The position numbers were made by a program, and so were the translations under genes. The notes under the pieces are model-generated. The model was not told the DNA's origin and searched no databases. It saw nothing but the letters and a program-made list of their open reading frames with translations. A stretch of DNA of 64,000 bases from Corynebacterium freneyi (lineage in GTDB: Bacteria; Actinomycetota; Actinomycetes; Mycobacteriales; Mycobacteriaceae): the NCBI RefSeq assembly GCF_030408835.1, contig NZ_CP047357.1, positions 2,232,001 through 2,296,000 of the forward strand, written 5' to 3'. Every line of letters starts with the position of its first letter. Positions within the stretch are counted from its first letter, which is position 1. Below are positions 35,709-43,374 of this stretch, one piece after another.

Positions 35709-36155
35709 ATGCTGATCGGCTACGCTCGTGTGTCCACCGAACGCCAGGACCTCACCGCACAGCGGCACGCCCTACTGGCCATCGCCGCCGAACTCGCCAG
35801 CCGCGAAGTCGCCCTGAGCCTCGGCGGTACCGTCTACGATCCCACCGATCCGGTCGGCAAGCTCACGTTCACGACGCTGGCCATGGTTGCGGAATTCGAA
35901 GCGGATCTCATTTCGGCACGCGCAAAAGAGGGCATGGCGATCGCCCGAGCTCAAGGCAAGCTCAAAGGCCGGCAGCCGAAGCTCACCGCGGCCCAACAGC
36001 GTCACGTCCGCGAGCTGGCTGCCGATGGACGGCATACCCAGTCCGACATCGCCGAGCTGTTCAGCGTATCCCGACGAACTATCGGGAGAATCCTGTTGGA
36101 CCGAAAACGAAGAAGACCCCTACCAGCGTTTCCACTGGTAGGGGCTTTATCTTAG
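35709..36155 (+). CDS. Serine recombinase with internal deletion
   Basis: Begins MLIGYARVSTERQDLTAQR, the resolvase/invertase N-terminus with catalytic Ser. It then jumps from HALLAIAAE to LASREVALSLGGTVYDPTDPVG, the middle of the family, followed by the normal EFEADLISARAKEGM helix and a Hin-like DNA-binding tail (PKLTAAQQRHV, TQSDIAELFSVSRRTIGRIL). Compared with typical 185-200 residue relatives about 55 residues are missing in frame, including the KLDRLARS arginines, so it should be inactive. An in-frame start at 35622 is possible. It ends in the terminator hairpin and stops exactly at the tRNA att site. Confidence 0.82.
   Translation: MLIGYARVSTERQDLTAQRHALLAIAAELASREVALSLGGTVYDPTDPVGKLTFTTLAMVAEFEADLISARAKEGMAIARAQGKLKGRQPKLTAAQQRHVRELAADGRHTQSDIAELFSVSRRTIGRILLDRKRRRPLPAFPLVGALS
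36117..36149. terminator. Bidirectional terminator between tRNA-fMet and recombinase
   Basis: Ten-bp stem CCCCTACCAG, loop CGTTTCCA, complement CTGGTAGGGG. Plus side tail CTTTATCTTA; minus side tail TCTTCTTCGTTTT. It replaces the original tRNA terminator and overlaps the recombinase 3' end. Confidence 0.75.
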
Positions 36156-36191
36156 TAGCGGGGGCAGGATTCGAACCTACGACCTCTGGGT
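36155..36191 (-). repeat. Island att site (right), inside tRNA-fMet
   Basis: Element-supplied 3' part of the tRNA that restores the gene. It matches 14536-14572 except for two bases that pair with each other in the T stem (A-U here, C-G in the displaced copy). Confidence 0.9.
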
Positions 36192-36229
36192 TATGAGCCC
36201 AGCGAGCTACCGAGCTGCTCCACCCCGCG
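36156..36229 (-). tRNA. Initiator tRNA-fMet (CAT)
   Basis: 74 bases that fold fully: acceptor 5' CGCGGGG with an unpaired first base (C1 opposite U72), three G-C pairs in the anticodon stem (TGGG-CTCATAA-CCCA) and a GGTTCGAATCC T arm. The C1 mismatch and G-C triplet are initiator features, so this is fMet, not elongator Met. CCA is not encoded here (the sequence continues CTAAG). Confidence 0.96.
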
Positions 36230-36445
36230 TCGACTGCTTGAACACCGTAACACGGAACCGAATGATTCCATAATCACGCCGCTCGCAGCGGGTGCCGGCC
36301 ACACGAGATGTTCTCTCGCCGACCAACGGGAAGTAACACTAGCACCGAGCCCCGACGCTTGGCCAATCCCCTGGTCAGCGCGGTGCACGTGCTTCACGAC
36401 GACCGCCGGCGGGCACCCCGGCGAGACGATTGACCAAACGCAAAA

Positions 36446-36489
36446 CCGGGCCGCACCGGGGAAGGAAGCCCCTCCCACGTGCGGCCCGG
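36446..36489 (-). terminator. Terminator of the UPF0182 gene
   Basis: 11-bp stem CCGGGCCGCAC with complement; in the minus direction the tail is TTTTGCG. The dispersed TTGCTTTGCGACG motif lies between the UPF0182 stop codon and this hairpin. The remaining bases 36230-36445 hold no gene that I can see. Confidence 0.75.
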
Positions 36490-36513
36490 TCGTCGCAAAG
36501 CAACCGGCGGCGG

Positions 36514-39501
36514 CTACTGGCCGTTGGCCTCCTGGTAGTCGGCGACCGCCTTGTCCAGATCCGCCAGCGCCTGGCCCTGGGCGGCGAAGTCACCGTTTTC
36601 CTGGGCCGTCTTCAGGCGATCGAGGATCGTGGAGATGCGGGCCGCGGCTTCGTCGCGCGCGGCCACGTCGACCTCGCGCTCGGCCTCCGGACGGGCCTTG
36701 CCGGCCTCCTCCTCCGCCGCATCGTCGTCGGTGGCCTCGTCGTCGGCGACCGCATCCTCCTCGCCACGCTCCCGCGCGACATCGCTGGAATCGATGCCCA
36801 CCTGACGCAACGCCTCCGACACCGTCGGCGCATAACCGACCTCACCGCGGTACGACACCAGAATGCGCAGCAGCTTCGGGAACGCCGTCTCCTGCCCCTG
36901 ACGCTGCGTGTACACCGGCTCGACGTACAGGATCTCGCCATCGCCGACCGGCAGGGTCAGCAGATTGCCGTTGGTCACCACGTTGGTGCCCTCCAGCAGC
37001 GTGCGGTCCTGGGCGACCTCATCGGCGGACATCATCGTGTCCTGCGCCTGCTTCGGACCCATCGTCTGGGTGTTCGTCGGCAACGCGCGGATGGTGATGC
37101 GACCGTAGGTCTCCGGATCCGACGACACCGTCATATGCGCCGACAGGAACTCGCGCTCCAGACCACGGAAAGCGGAAATCAGCTGGAAACTCGACTTCCC
37201 CGTCTCCGGGTCCGCCGCCACCACGTAGTACGGCGGCTGCGACAGACCCTGATCCTCCGGGGCCGTCGGGTCGTTCGGCACCGACCAGAACGCGTCGTTG
37301 GTGAAGAAGATGCCCGGGTCGGACACGTGGTAGCGGGCCATCAGCTCACGCTGGACCTTGAACAGATCCTCCGGGTACCGCAGGTGATCCTGCAGCGCAT
37401 CGGAAATCTCCGACTTCGGCTTCACCACATCCGGGAACACGCCCTGCCAGGCCTTGAGCACCGGATCATTCTCGTCGAACTCGTAGAGCTCGACCGTGCC
37501 GTCGTAGGCGTCGACCGTCGCCTTCACCGAGTTGCGGATGTAGCTGACCTCACTGTTGGGCAGCGGACGCGACGTGCCGTCCGGGTTCAGCGAATCCTGC
37601 GTCGCCTCCTGGAGGCTGGTGCGTTCCGAGTACGGCATCGACGCCAACGTCGTGTAGCCGTCGACGATCCACTTGATGCGGCCGTCGATGACCGCCGGGT
37701 ACGTGCGGGTGTCCGTGGTCAACCACGGGGCGACCTTCTGCACGCGCTCGCGCGGATCACGCTCGTAGATGATCTTCGACTCCGGGCCGACCCGCTCCGA
37801 CAGGAGGATGTTGACCTCCTGGTAGCGGGTGGCGAACACCAGACGCTCGAACAGGTTGCCCACGCTGACGCCGCCGGCGCCGTCGTAGGTGAAGTTGCGG
37901 CCGTCGGCGTCGTACTCGTAATCCGTGCCGTCGCCGGAACCGCCGACGATGGCGTAGTCCGCATCCGAGTTGGCGATGACCGGCCCGTAGTAGATGCGCG
38001 GCTGCTCCAGCTCCAGGTTCATGCCGTTCGGGTCCTCCGACTCGAACAGGTCCGCCACGGTGTACAGCGGGTAACCGCCGCGGGCCGAACCGGCCTCCGC
38101 CGCGACCTCGTCGACCCGGTTGGCCGGAGCGGCGACGAAACCGTTGCCGTGCGTGTACACGGTGTGGCGGTTGATCCAGTCATTCTGGTTGCCCTGCAGG
38201 GTCTGCGGGTTCATCTCGCGGGCGGCGACGACGAAGTCGTGCATCTCCCCGTCGACCTCGTAACGGTCGATGGACAGCGACTCCGGGAAACCGTAGAAGT
38301 TCTTCAGCTGCCGCTGCTGCGTGAACGTCGGCGACAGCACCTCCGGGTCGAGGATGCGGATGTTGGCCAGGGTGTTGGTGTCGCGGGCGATGGACTCGGC
38401 GCCCTCCTCCTGCGAGGCGGCGTCCTCCTCTTCCTCGCCCGGCACGCCCCAGTCACGCTCGATGGTGACCTTGTCGTCCGTCAGACCGTAGTGGTAGCGC
38501 GTCGACTCGATGTTGCGGGCGATGTACTCCCGCTCCTTCGCCGCACGGTTCGGCGACACGGAGAACTGCTCGATGATCAGCGGCCACGCCACGCCGATGA
38601 TGCCCGCGGAGACCAGCATGAGCACCGTCGCCATGGCCGGGATGGACAGGTTGCGAAGGAAAATCGACGCGAAGAACGCGCCGGCCACGACGATCGAAAT
38701 GACCAACAGCACGATCTTCGCCGGCAGCAGCGCATTGATGTCGGTGTACGAACCACCCGTGAACGTCTGGTGGCGGTTGCCCAGCATGTCGTAGCGATCC
38801 AGCCAGTAGGCCAACGCCTTGAGCAGCATGAACACGCCGGCCCACGACGCCAGCTGGGCGCGCGCGGCACCGGAGACGCGGGTTTTCTCGCCGACCGTCG
38901 GATTGCCCGCGCGGATGCCGCCGAGCATGTAGTGCGTCACCAGCGACAGCAGGAACGCGACGATGACCGTCAGGACGGCGGTGTCCACCAGGAACCGCCA
39001 GAACGGCAGGTCGAAGGCGTAGAACCCGAGGTCCTTGTGGAACTGCGGGTCGGTCTCGCCGAAGCTCTCCCCGTTGAGGAAAAGCTGCACCGTCCGCCAC
39101 GCCGACTGCCCCACCAGGCCGGCGAACAGACCGAACACCACCGGGATGCCGATCAGCGCCGGCTTGTGCGACGACTCGATCATGCGGCGGTAGATCGCCT
39201 GCGGGCTCTGCGGATCCAACGGCCCCGGGTCATCGGGGCGGTGGCGCCAGGCCAGCCACATCGACAGGAAGACGACCGCGCCGACCACCGCGCCGACGAG
39301 CACGAACAGGATGATCCTGGTCACCCATGCCGTGGCGAACACGCCGCGGAAACCCACCTCCCCGAACCACTGGAAGTCGACGTAGACGTTGACGATGACG
39401 GGGACGAGCAAAGCAAGGATCGCGAGGATCATCACCGTGGTGGCGAGCCACCCCGGCCTCGGCATGCCCGTGCGGCCCAGTCTGGTCGGGCTTGTGGACA
39501 A
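36514..39501 (-). CDS. UPF0182 family large membrane protein
   Basis: 995 residues. About seven hydrophobic segments occupy the first 310 residues (from PGWLATTVMILAILALLVPV on). A long extracytoplasmic domain follows with RTHVYTHGNG-like NRHTVYTHGNGF, YYGPVIANSDADYAIV and FQLISAFRGLERE, then an acidic C-terminal tail rich in Glu/Asp (EEDAVADDEATDDDAAEEE). Order and length are typical of UPF0182/COG1615 proteins of actinobacteria, whose function is not established. It is the first chromosomal gene to the right of tRNA-fMet. Confidence 0.9.
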   Translation of the reverse strand: MSTSPTRLGRTGMPRPGWLATTVMILAILALLVPVIVNVYVDFQWFGEVGFRGVFATAWVTRIILFVLVGAVVGAVVFLSMWLAWRHRPDDPGPLDPQSPQAIYRRMIESSHKPALIGIPVVFGLFAGLVGQSAWRTVQLFLNGESFGETDPQFHKDLGFYAFDLPFWRFLVDTAVLTVIVAFLLSLVTHYMLGGIRAGNPTVGEKTRVSGAARAQLASWAGVFMLLKALAYWLDRYDMLGNRHQTFTGGSYTDINALLPAKIVLLVISIVVAGAFFASIFLRNLSIPAMATVLMLVSAGIIGVAWPLIIEQFSVSPNRAAKEREYIARNIESTRYHYGLTDDKVTIERDWGVPGEEEEDAASQEEGAESIARDTNTLANIRILDPEVLSPTFTQQRQLKNFYGFPESLSIDRYEVDGEMHDFVVAAREMNPQTLQGNQNDWINRHTVYTHGNGFVAAPANRVDEVAAEAGSARGGYPLYTVADLFESEDPNGMNLELEQPRIYYGPVIANSDADYAIVGGSGDGTDYEYDADGRNFTYDGAGGVSVGNLFERLVFATRYQEVNILLSERVGPESKIIYERDPRERVQKVAPWLTTDTRTYPAVIDGRIKWIVDGYTTLASMPYSERTSLQEATQDSLNPDGTSRPLPNSEVSYIRNSVKATVDAYDGTVELYEFDENDPVLKAWQGVFPDVVKPKSEISDALQDHLRYPEDLFKVQRELMARYHVSDPGIFFTNDAFWSVPNDPTAPEDQGLSQPPYYVVAADPETGKSSFQLISAFRGLEREFLSAHMTVSSDPETYGRITIRALPTNTQTMGPKQAQDTMMSADEVAQDRTLLEGTNVVTNGNLLTLPVGDGEILYVEPVYTQRQGQETAFPKLLRILVSYRGEVGYAPTVSEALRQVGIDSSDVARERGEEDAVADDEATDDDAAEEEAGKARPEAEREVDVAARDEAAARISTILDRLKTAQENGDFAAQGQALADLDKAVADYQEANGQ

Positions 39502-39682
39502 GGGGTCTCCTAGTCGTTACGGGTTGTGCAGTCTCCCCTACTCTATTGAAAAACCCCCTGGGGCAAACCCCGGGTCCGCGATGTTCGCCGAGGGCCGCCA
39601 GACTTTCCCCGTCCCCTCCCCCGAGGCGCCCCGCGCGGGCCGTCGCAAAGCAACCCCGAACCCCGGACAGAAAGGCGCCACC

Positions 39683-40246
39683 ATGCCCGACGCACGCACC
39701 ATGTCCCCGCAGGCCCTCAACCGCGCGGTGCGCGAAGCGGTCGACTTCGTCCACGCCGAAGGGTGGGACGCGCCGCCGACCCTGTTCGCGCTGGTGCCCA
39801 CCGAACTCGTCGCCGACGCACTCGACCCGGACCTGCTCGACGAGTCGCCGCTGACCGTCGTCGTCCAGGAGGATCTGCCGGAGGGCATCGACGGCGGCTC
39901 GCCCGAGCTGTCGGACTTCATCGCCCGCACCTCGTGGCCGGAGGGCGTCGTCGGTGCGGTACTGGCGCAGGAGATCCTCATCGTCGCACCGGAAGACGCC
40001 GACTCCGTCGAGGGCCTGACCCTGGAGGAGGTGCGCGCGTCGGCGGGTTCCGGGGCCGCGCGCCAGGCCCGGCTGTTCACGGGAGTGCTTGACGACGGCC
40101 CGTCGCTGACCCTCATCCAGCCCCGCCCCACCGACGCCGAATTGGCCGAGAAGGGCCCGTTCGCCGAGGACGACGTCGAGCTGCGGTCCGGCGAGGGCGT
40201 GGCCGATGGCGTCGTCGCCGCGCTGAGGTCGACGTTTTTGGCGTAG
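39683..40246 (+). CDS. PPA1309-family protein
   Basis: 187 residues, beginning MPDARTMSPQALNRAVREAV. The stretches AEGWDAPPTLFALVPT and VVQEDLPEGIDGGSPELSDF, then ARTSWPEGVVGAVLAQEIL, match the PPA1309 family, conserved across actinobacteria next to the UPF0182 gene as here. Function unknown. The ATG at 39683 has GAAAGG 9 bases upstream, and the dispersed motif lies 28 bases further up at 39641-39655. Confidence 0.8.
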   Translation: MPDARTMSPQALNRAVREAVDFVHAEGWDAPPTLFALVPTELVADALDPDLLDESPLTVVVQEDLPEGIDGGSPELSDFIARTSWPEGVVGAVLAQEILIVAPEDADSVEGLTLEEVRASAGSGAARQARLFTGVLDDGPSLTLIQPRPTDAELAEKGPFAEDDVELRSGEGVADGVVAALRSTFLA

Positions 40247-40499
40247 GCGGCGCCGGGCCACGAATTCGGCCTCCGGGACCGCGTGACAGGTGCACGGCCA
40301 ATGCAACGTTTCCCCGACCACGGTTGACTTAGCCAAACAAAAGGGGTTTCATAACGGGCAGATAACGCCGCCGAAGCGCACCGCCACCGCCCCTTCCGGG
40401 CACCGCACCCCTCCGGGGACGCGAATCGGCGTCGCAAAGCAACCGTCGCGCACCCGCCCACCCGAGGCCACGCGCACCTCCCGACGAAGAGGACACCAC

Positions 40500-41339
40500 A
40501 TGAAGCCGACCACCGCCCGCCGCACCCTCACCGCCGCCGCAGCCGCGCTCACCGCCGGCGCCGCCCTCCTCCCCGGCACCACCGCGGCGGCCAACCCCAA
40601 CGGCGAGTACGTGGCCTTCGGCGACTCCTTCGTGGCCAACCCCGGCGCCACCGACGAAGCCAACGGCACCGGCCGCCCCGGCCACGTCTGCCCCGTGTCC
40701 ACCACCAACGTCGGCCACAACGTCGCCGCCCAGCTCGACATGACGCTGCACGACTACACCTGCAACGGCACCGTCGCCTACGTCCCCACCACCCCGAAGC
40801 AGCTCGGCGGCTACGTCGACACCGCCATCAACAACGGCCACGTCAACCACAACACCAAACTGATCACCATCGCCATCGGCGCCAACGACGCCATGCAGGC
40901 GTTCTGGGCCCCCAACGAAATCCAGGACGACATGTACCACCAGGCGGTCACCGGCACGATCAACCGCCTCAAGGAGCACGCCCCCAACGCGCGCGTCATG
41001 GTCATCGGCATGCCCGAGATCATCTCCCGCGACGGCGAGCACTACATGTGCCCGGTCAACGTCTTCGGCAACGCCCCGCGGGTGCCCGCCGCCCCGGCCC
41101 GCATCTTCGAGGACAACCTGCAGGCACGGCAGGCGCGGGCCGCCGAAGCGACCGGCGCGACGTTCATCAACCTGAAGGACGTCTCCAACGTCGACGCCGC
41201 CATGTGCGGCCCGGACGGCGAGCGCCACGTGTCCGCGTTCGTCGACTCGGACACCGCGAACTACAACATGCCGAACCACCTCACCCACCATGGCTCCCGC
41301 GTCGTCGCGACCCAGGTGGCCGACGCGTACCGCGGCTAG
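40500..41339 (+). CDS. Exported SGNH-family lipase/esterase
   Basis: 279 residues with a clear signal peptide (RRTLTAAAAALTAGAALLPG, cleavage near TTAAANP). SGNH blocks: VAFGDSFVANPGA (Ser), IAIGANDAMQAF (Asn) and the C-terminal PNHLTHHG (Asp/His region). The CysCys-containing CPVSTTN, YTCNGT, MCPVNVF and MCGPDG segments suggest two disulfides, as in secreted actinobacterial lipases. A GAAGAGGA ribosome-binding site precedes the ATG. The dispersed motif sits at 40430-40444. Confidence 0.87.
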   Translation: MKPTTARRTLTAAAAALTAGAALLPGTTAAANPNGEYVAFGDSFVANPGATDEANGTGRPGHVCPVSTTNVGHNVAAQLDMTLHDYTCNGTVAYVPTTPKQLGGYVDTAINNGHVNHNTKLITIAIGANDAMQAFWAPNEIQDDMYHQAVTGTINRLKEHAPNARVMVIGMPEIISRDGEHYMCPVNVFGNAPRVPAAPARIFEDNLQARQARAAEATGATFINLKDVSNVDAAMCGPDGERHVSAFVDSDTANYNMPNHLTHHGSRVVATQVADAYRG

Positions 41340-41933
41340 GACGCGCGGCTCGGGTCGGCTCGGGTTTACGCCCCTCTATTCTTGCCGCCCCTTTCGCCTT
41401 CTGGTCCGCTCCCGTTTGTCCGGGGCGGGCCTTTTTGCTTTGCGACGCCCACCGGGAGCCCACTGGCGCCCTCCCGACCCCACGAATGTGCACCACAGCC
41501 CTCCCAGCGCACACTCGTCAAATGTGAAGCCCGCCAAACCCCACGAATGTGCACCACAGCCCTCCCAGCGCACACTCGTCAAATGTGCTGCCCCGCCGGG
41601 AGGCTGCCGGCACCCGATTGACGCCCGCCGAGCCCACCCACGCGCAAACCACGGGTCAAAAACACGGGGTCGACCAGCCTCACTCCCAAACCACGGGGTC
41701 CAAACTGCGGGGTCGATCCGTTTTCGGCCTTAAACCACGGGGTCGACACCGACCCCGTGTTTTGGACCCCGTGGTTTGACTGCAGGGTGATGGACCCCGT
41801 GGTGCGGGCAAAGCGTGGGCACGGCCAAAGCGTGGGCAAAGCGTGGGCACGGCCAAAGCGACGTGCGGCGGCACCGCGTAAAGACGAGCGGCGACACCGC
41901 GTACGCGTAAACGAGCCACCCACCACCTGAATA
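41340..41933. repeat. Repeat-dense gene-free spacer
   Basis: No gene. Contents in order: a terminator candidate with a CTTTTTGCTTT tail after the lipase (to 41447, including the dispersed motif in reverse); two 61-bp tandem units at 41481 and 41542 (CACGAATGTGCACCACAGCC...GCACACTCGTC, each with imperfect dyad symmetry); several AAACCACGGGGTC words with a perfect 13-bp inverted pair (41732-41744 and 41765-41777); two 28-bp tandem units at 41806 and 41834 (GGGCAAAGCGTGGGCACGGC...); and a pair of CGGCG(G/A)CACCGCGTA words. Confidence 0.85.
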
Positions 41934-41970
41934 CAAAAGAACCCGCCCACCGTTTCCGATGAGCGGGTTC
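41934..41970 (-). terminator. Terminator of ssrA
   Basis: In the minus direction GAACCCGC pairs with GCGGGTTC around a 16-base loop and is followed by TTTTG. It starts 5 bases past the tmRNA 3' end. Confidence 0.8.
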
Positions 41971-41974
41971 CGAG

Positions 41975-42348
41975 TGGAGCCGCCGGGAATTGAACCCGGG
42001 TCCTCCGCCAACTCGCCAGGGCTTCTCCGTGCGCAGTTCGCGCGTGGTCTCTGCTCGGCCCTCCGGTTCAGTCGAACATGACCGGATGACGGGCCCAGCC
42101 GCAAGTATGCGTCCCCGCCGACCCTTGCGACCAAGTCGGCGAGCAAGCCCCACTAAACGATGCCAGGGTCCGGATCAGAGGCCTACCCGGTCTGACAGAC
42201 ACGCGGTCGCTGAATTAGGCAGCGAGGGCGTAGTCGCGCTGAGTGTTCTCGGCGCTTAATTGGTTGCTGCGACGCTTGCGGTGGTCTCCAGCCTGCACCG
42301 GCACGCTTCCCCTGGCTCACCGTACGGAGTCGAAACCAAGTCGGCCCC
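41975..42348 (-). ncRNA. ssrA: Transfer-messenger RNA (tmRNA)
   Basis: The 5' end GGGGCCGACTTGGTTTCGAC and the 3' end GGTTCAATTCCCGGCGGCTC form the tRNA-Ala-like half; acceptor strands pair over seven bases with one G-U. The internal reading frame encodes the tag AENTQRDYALAA followed by TAA (minus strand around 42217-42255). It frees stalled ribosomes and tags the product for degradation together with SmpB, encoded 127 bases upstream on the same strand. CCA is not encoded. Confidence 0.97.
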
Positions 42349-42474
42349 TCACGTTCCCACCGGAGGGGATGCTGCGTTGCCCCGGCGGGATAGACAAGGG
42401 TAACGCCGTGGTTCGGGGGAAGTCAAGGCCCGGTGCACCTCGGAGACGGTGCGTCGCGCCCTTCCCCGGCTCGG

Positions 42475-42972
42475 TCACCCCTTGATGCCCTTGATGCGGC
42501 GGCCGAGTTCGCGGGTGATCTCGCGCTCCTCGGTGCGGCGCTTGATGTCCTGGCGCTTGTCGTAGTCCTGTTTGCCGCGGGCCAGCGCGAGTTCGACCTT
42601 GAGCCGGCCGCCCTTGAAGTACAGCTTCAGCGGGACCAGGGTGTTTTTGCCGTCGCGGGTTTTGCCGATGAGGGAGTCGATTTCCGCGCGGTGCAGCAGC
42701 AGTTTGCGGTTGCGGCGCGGCGAGTGGTTCGTCCAGTTGCCGTGGGAGTATTCGGGGATGTGGAGGCCGCGGAGCCACACTTCGCCGTCGTCGATGGTGG
42801 CGAAGGCGTCGTTGAGCGACGCGCGCCCTTCGCGCAGGGCCTTCACCTCGGTGCCGACGAGCACCACCCCGCATTCGTGCGTTTCCAGGATGGTGTAGTC
42901 GTGTCGGGCCCGGCGGTTCGTCGCGATCACCGGATTCGCCGATGCGCCCTTCTTGGACTTCTTCTTTGCCAT
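42475..42972 (-). CDS. smpB: SsrA-binding protein SmpB
   Basis: 165 residues from ATG 42972 (MAKKKSKKG); ATG 42984 is an alternative start. Family blocks are clear: [58 protein letters not shown] and the basic C-terminal tail ([21 protein letters not shown]) that enters the ribosomal mRNA channel. Directly upstream of ssrA on the same strand, so the two partners are neighbours here, away from prfB-ftsEX. Confidence 0.95.
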   Translation of the reverse strand: MAKKKSKKGASANPVIATNRRARHDYTILETHECGVVLVGTEVKALREGRASLNDAFATIDDGEVWLRGLHIPEYSHGNWTNHSPRRNRKLLLHRAEIDSLIGKTRDGKNTLVPLKLYFKGGRLKVELALARGKQDYDKRQDIKRRTEEREITRELGRRIKGIKG

Positions 42973-43073
42973 ATCCCGCGCCATCTTAGTCCCTTGCCCG
43001 TCGGCGACGGCGATCGCTCCTTCCGCGCCCGTGCTTGACGACGGCCGTTCCTCTTACGGTCCGGCGAACCTCT

Positions 43074-43198
43074 CCCCGCCGCCGTTATGGCGGCCCGCTC
43101 TCGATGGCGGGGTGCCCCGCCGCCGTTATGGCGGCCCGCTCTCGATGGCGGGGTGCCCCGCCGCCGTGATGGCGGCCCGCTCTCGATGGTGGGGTGCA
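43074..43198. repeat. 41-bp tandem repeat, three copies
   Basis: Units begin CCCCGCCGCCGTTATGGCGG at 43074 and repeat with a 41-bp period (reference points 43081, 43122, 43163); each holds a GCCGCC-GTTAT-GGCGGC hairpin followed by CCGCTCTCGATGG. It occupies the spacer between smpB and the AbgT gene (42985-43374). No gene is seen there. Confidence 0.85.
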
Positions 43199-43374
43199 GG
43201 TTCCATGGAGTTGGGCGAAGGTCAGCTGAGTTGGACGTCGATCAGCGTGAATCGGTGATTTGAGTTCACCCTTTTGGGTACTTTGGAACGAACCATCCGG
43301 GGACGAAGCCTCCGCAGGATTTGCCTCTCTTTCCCCGGACCACGACGACGGTGCCCCCGAACCCAGGAGCGACC

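Noticed and set aside
36430..39513. Plus-strand open frame of about 1,027 codons
   Set aside because: Lies wholly opposite the UPF0182 gene; the translation is Arg/His-rich with no family features. High GC creates such antisense frames.
40084..40100. Another copy of the TTGACGACGG boundary variant
   Set aside because: It lies inside the PPA1309 coding region and simply encodes LDDG in preferred codons.
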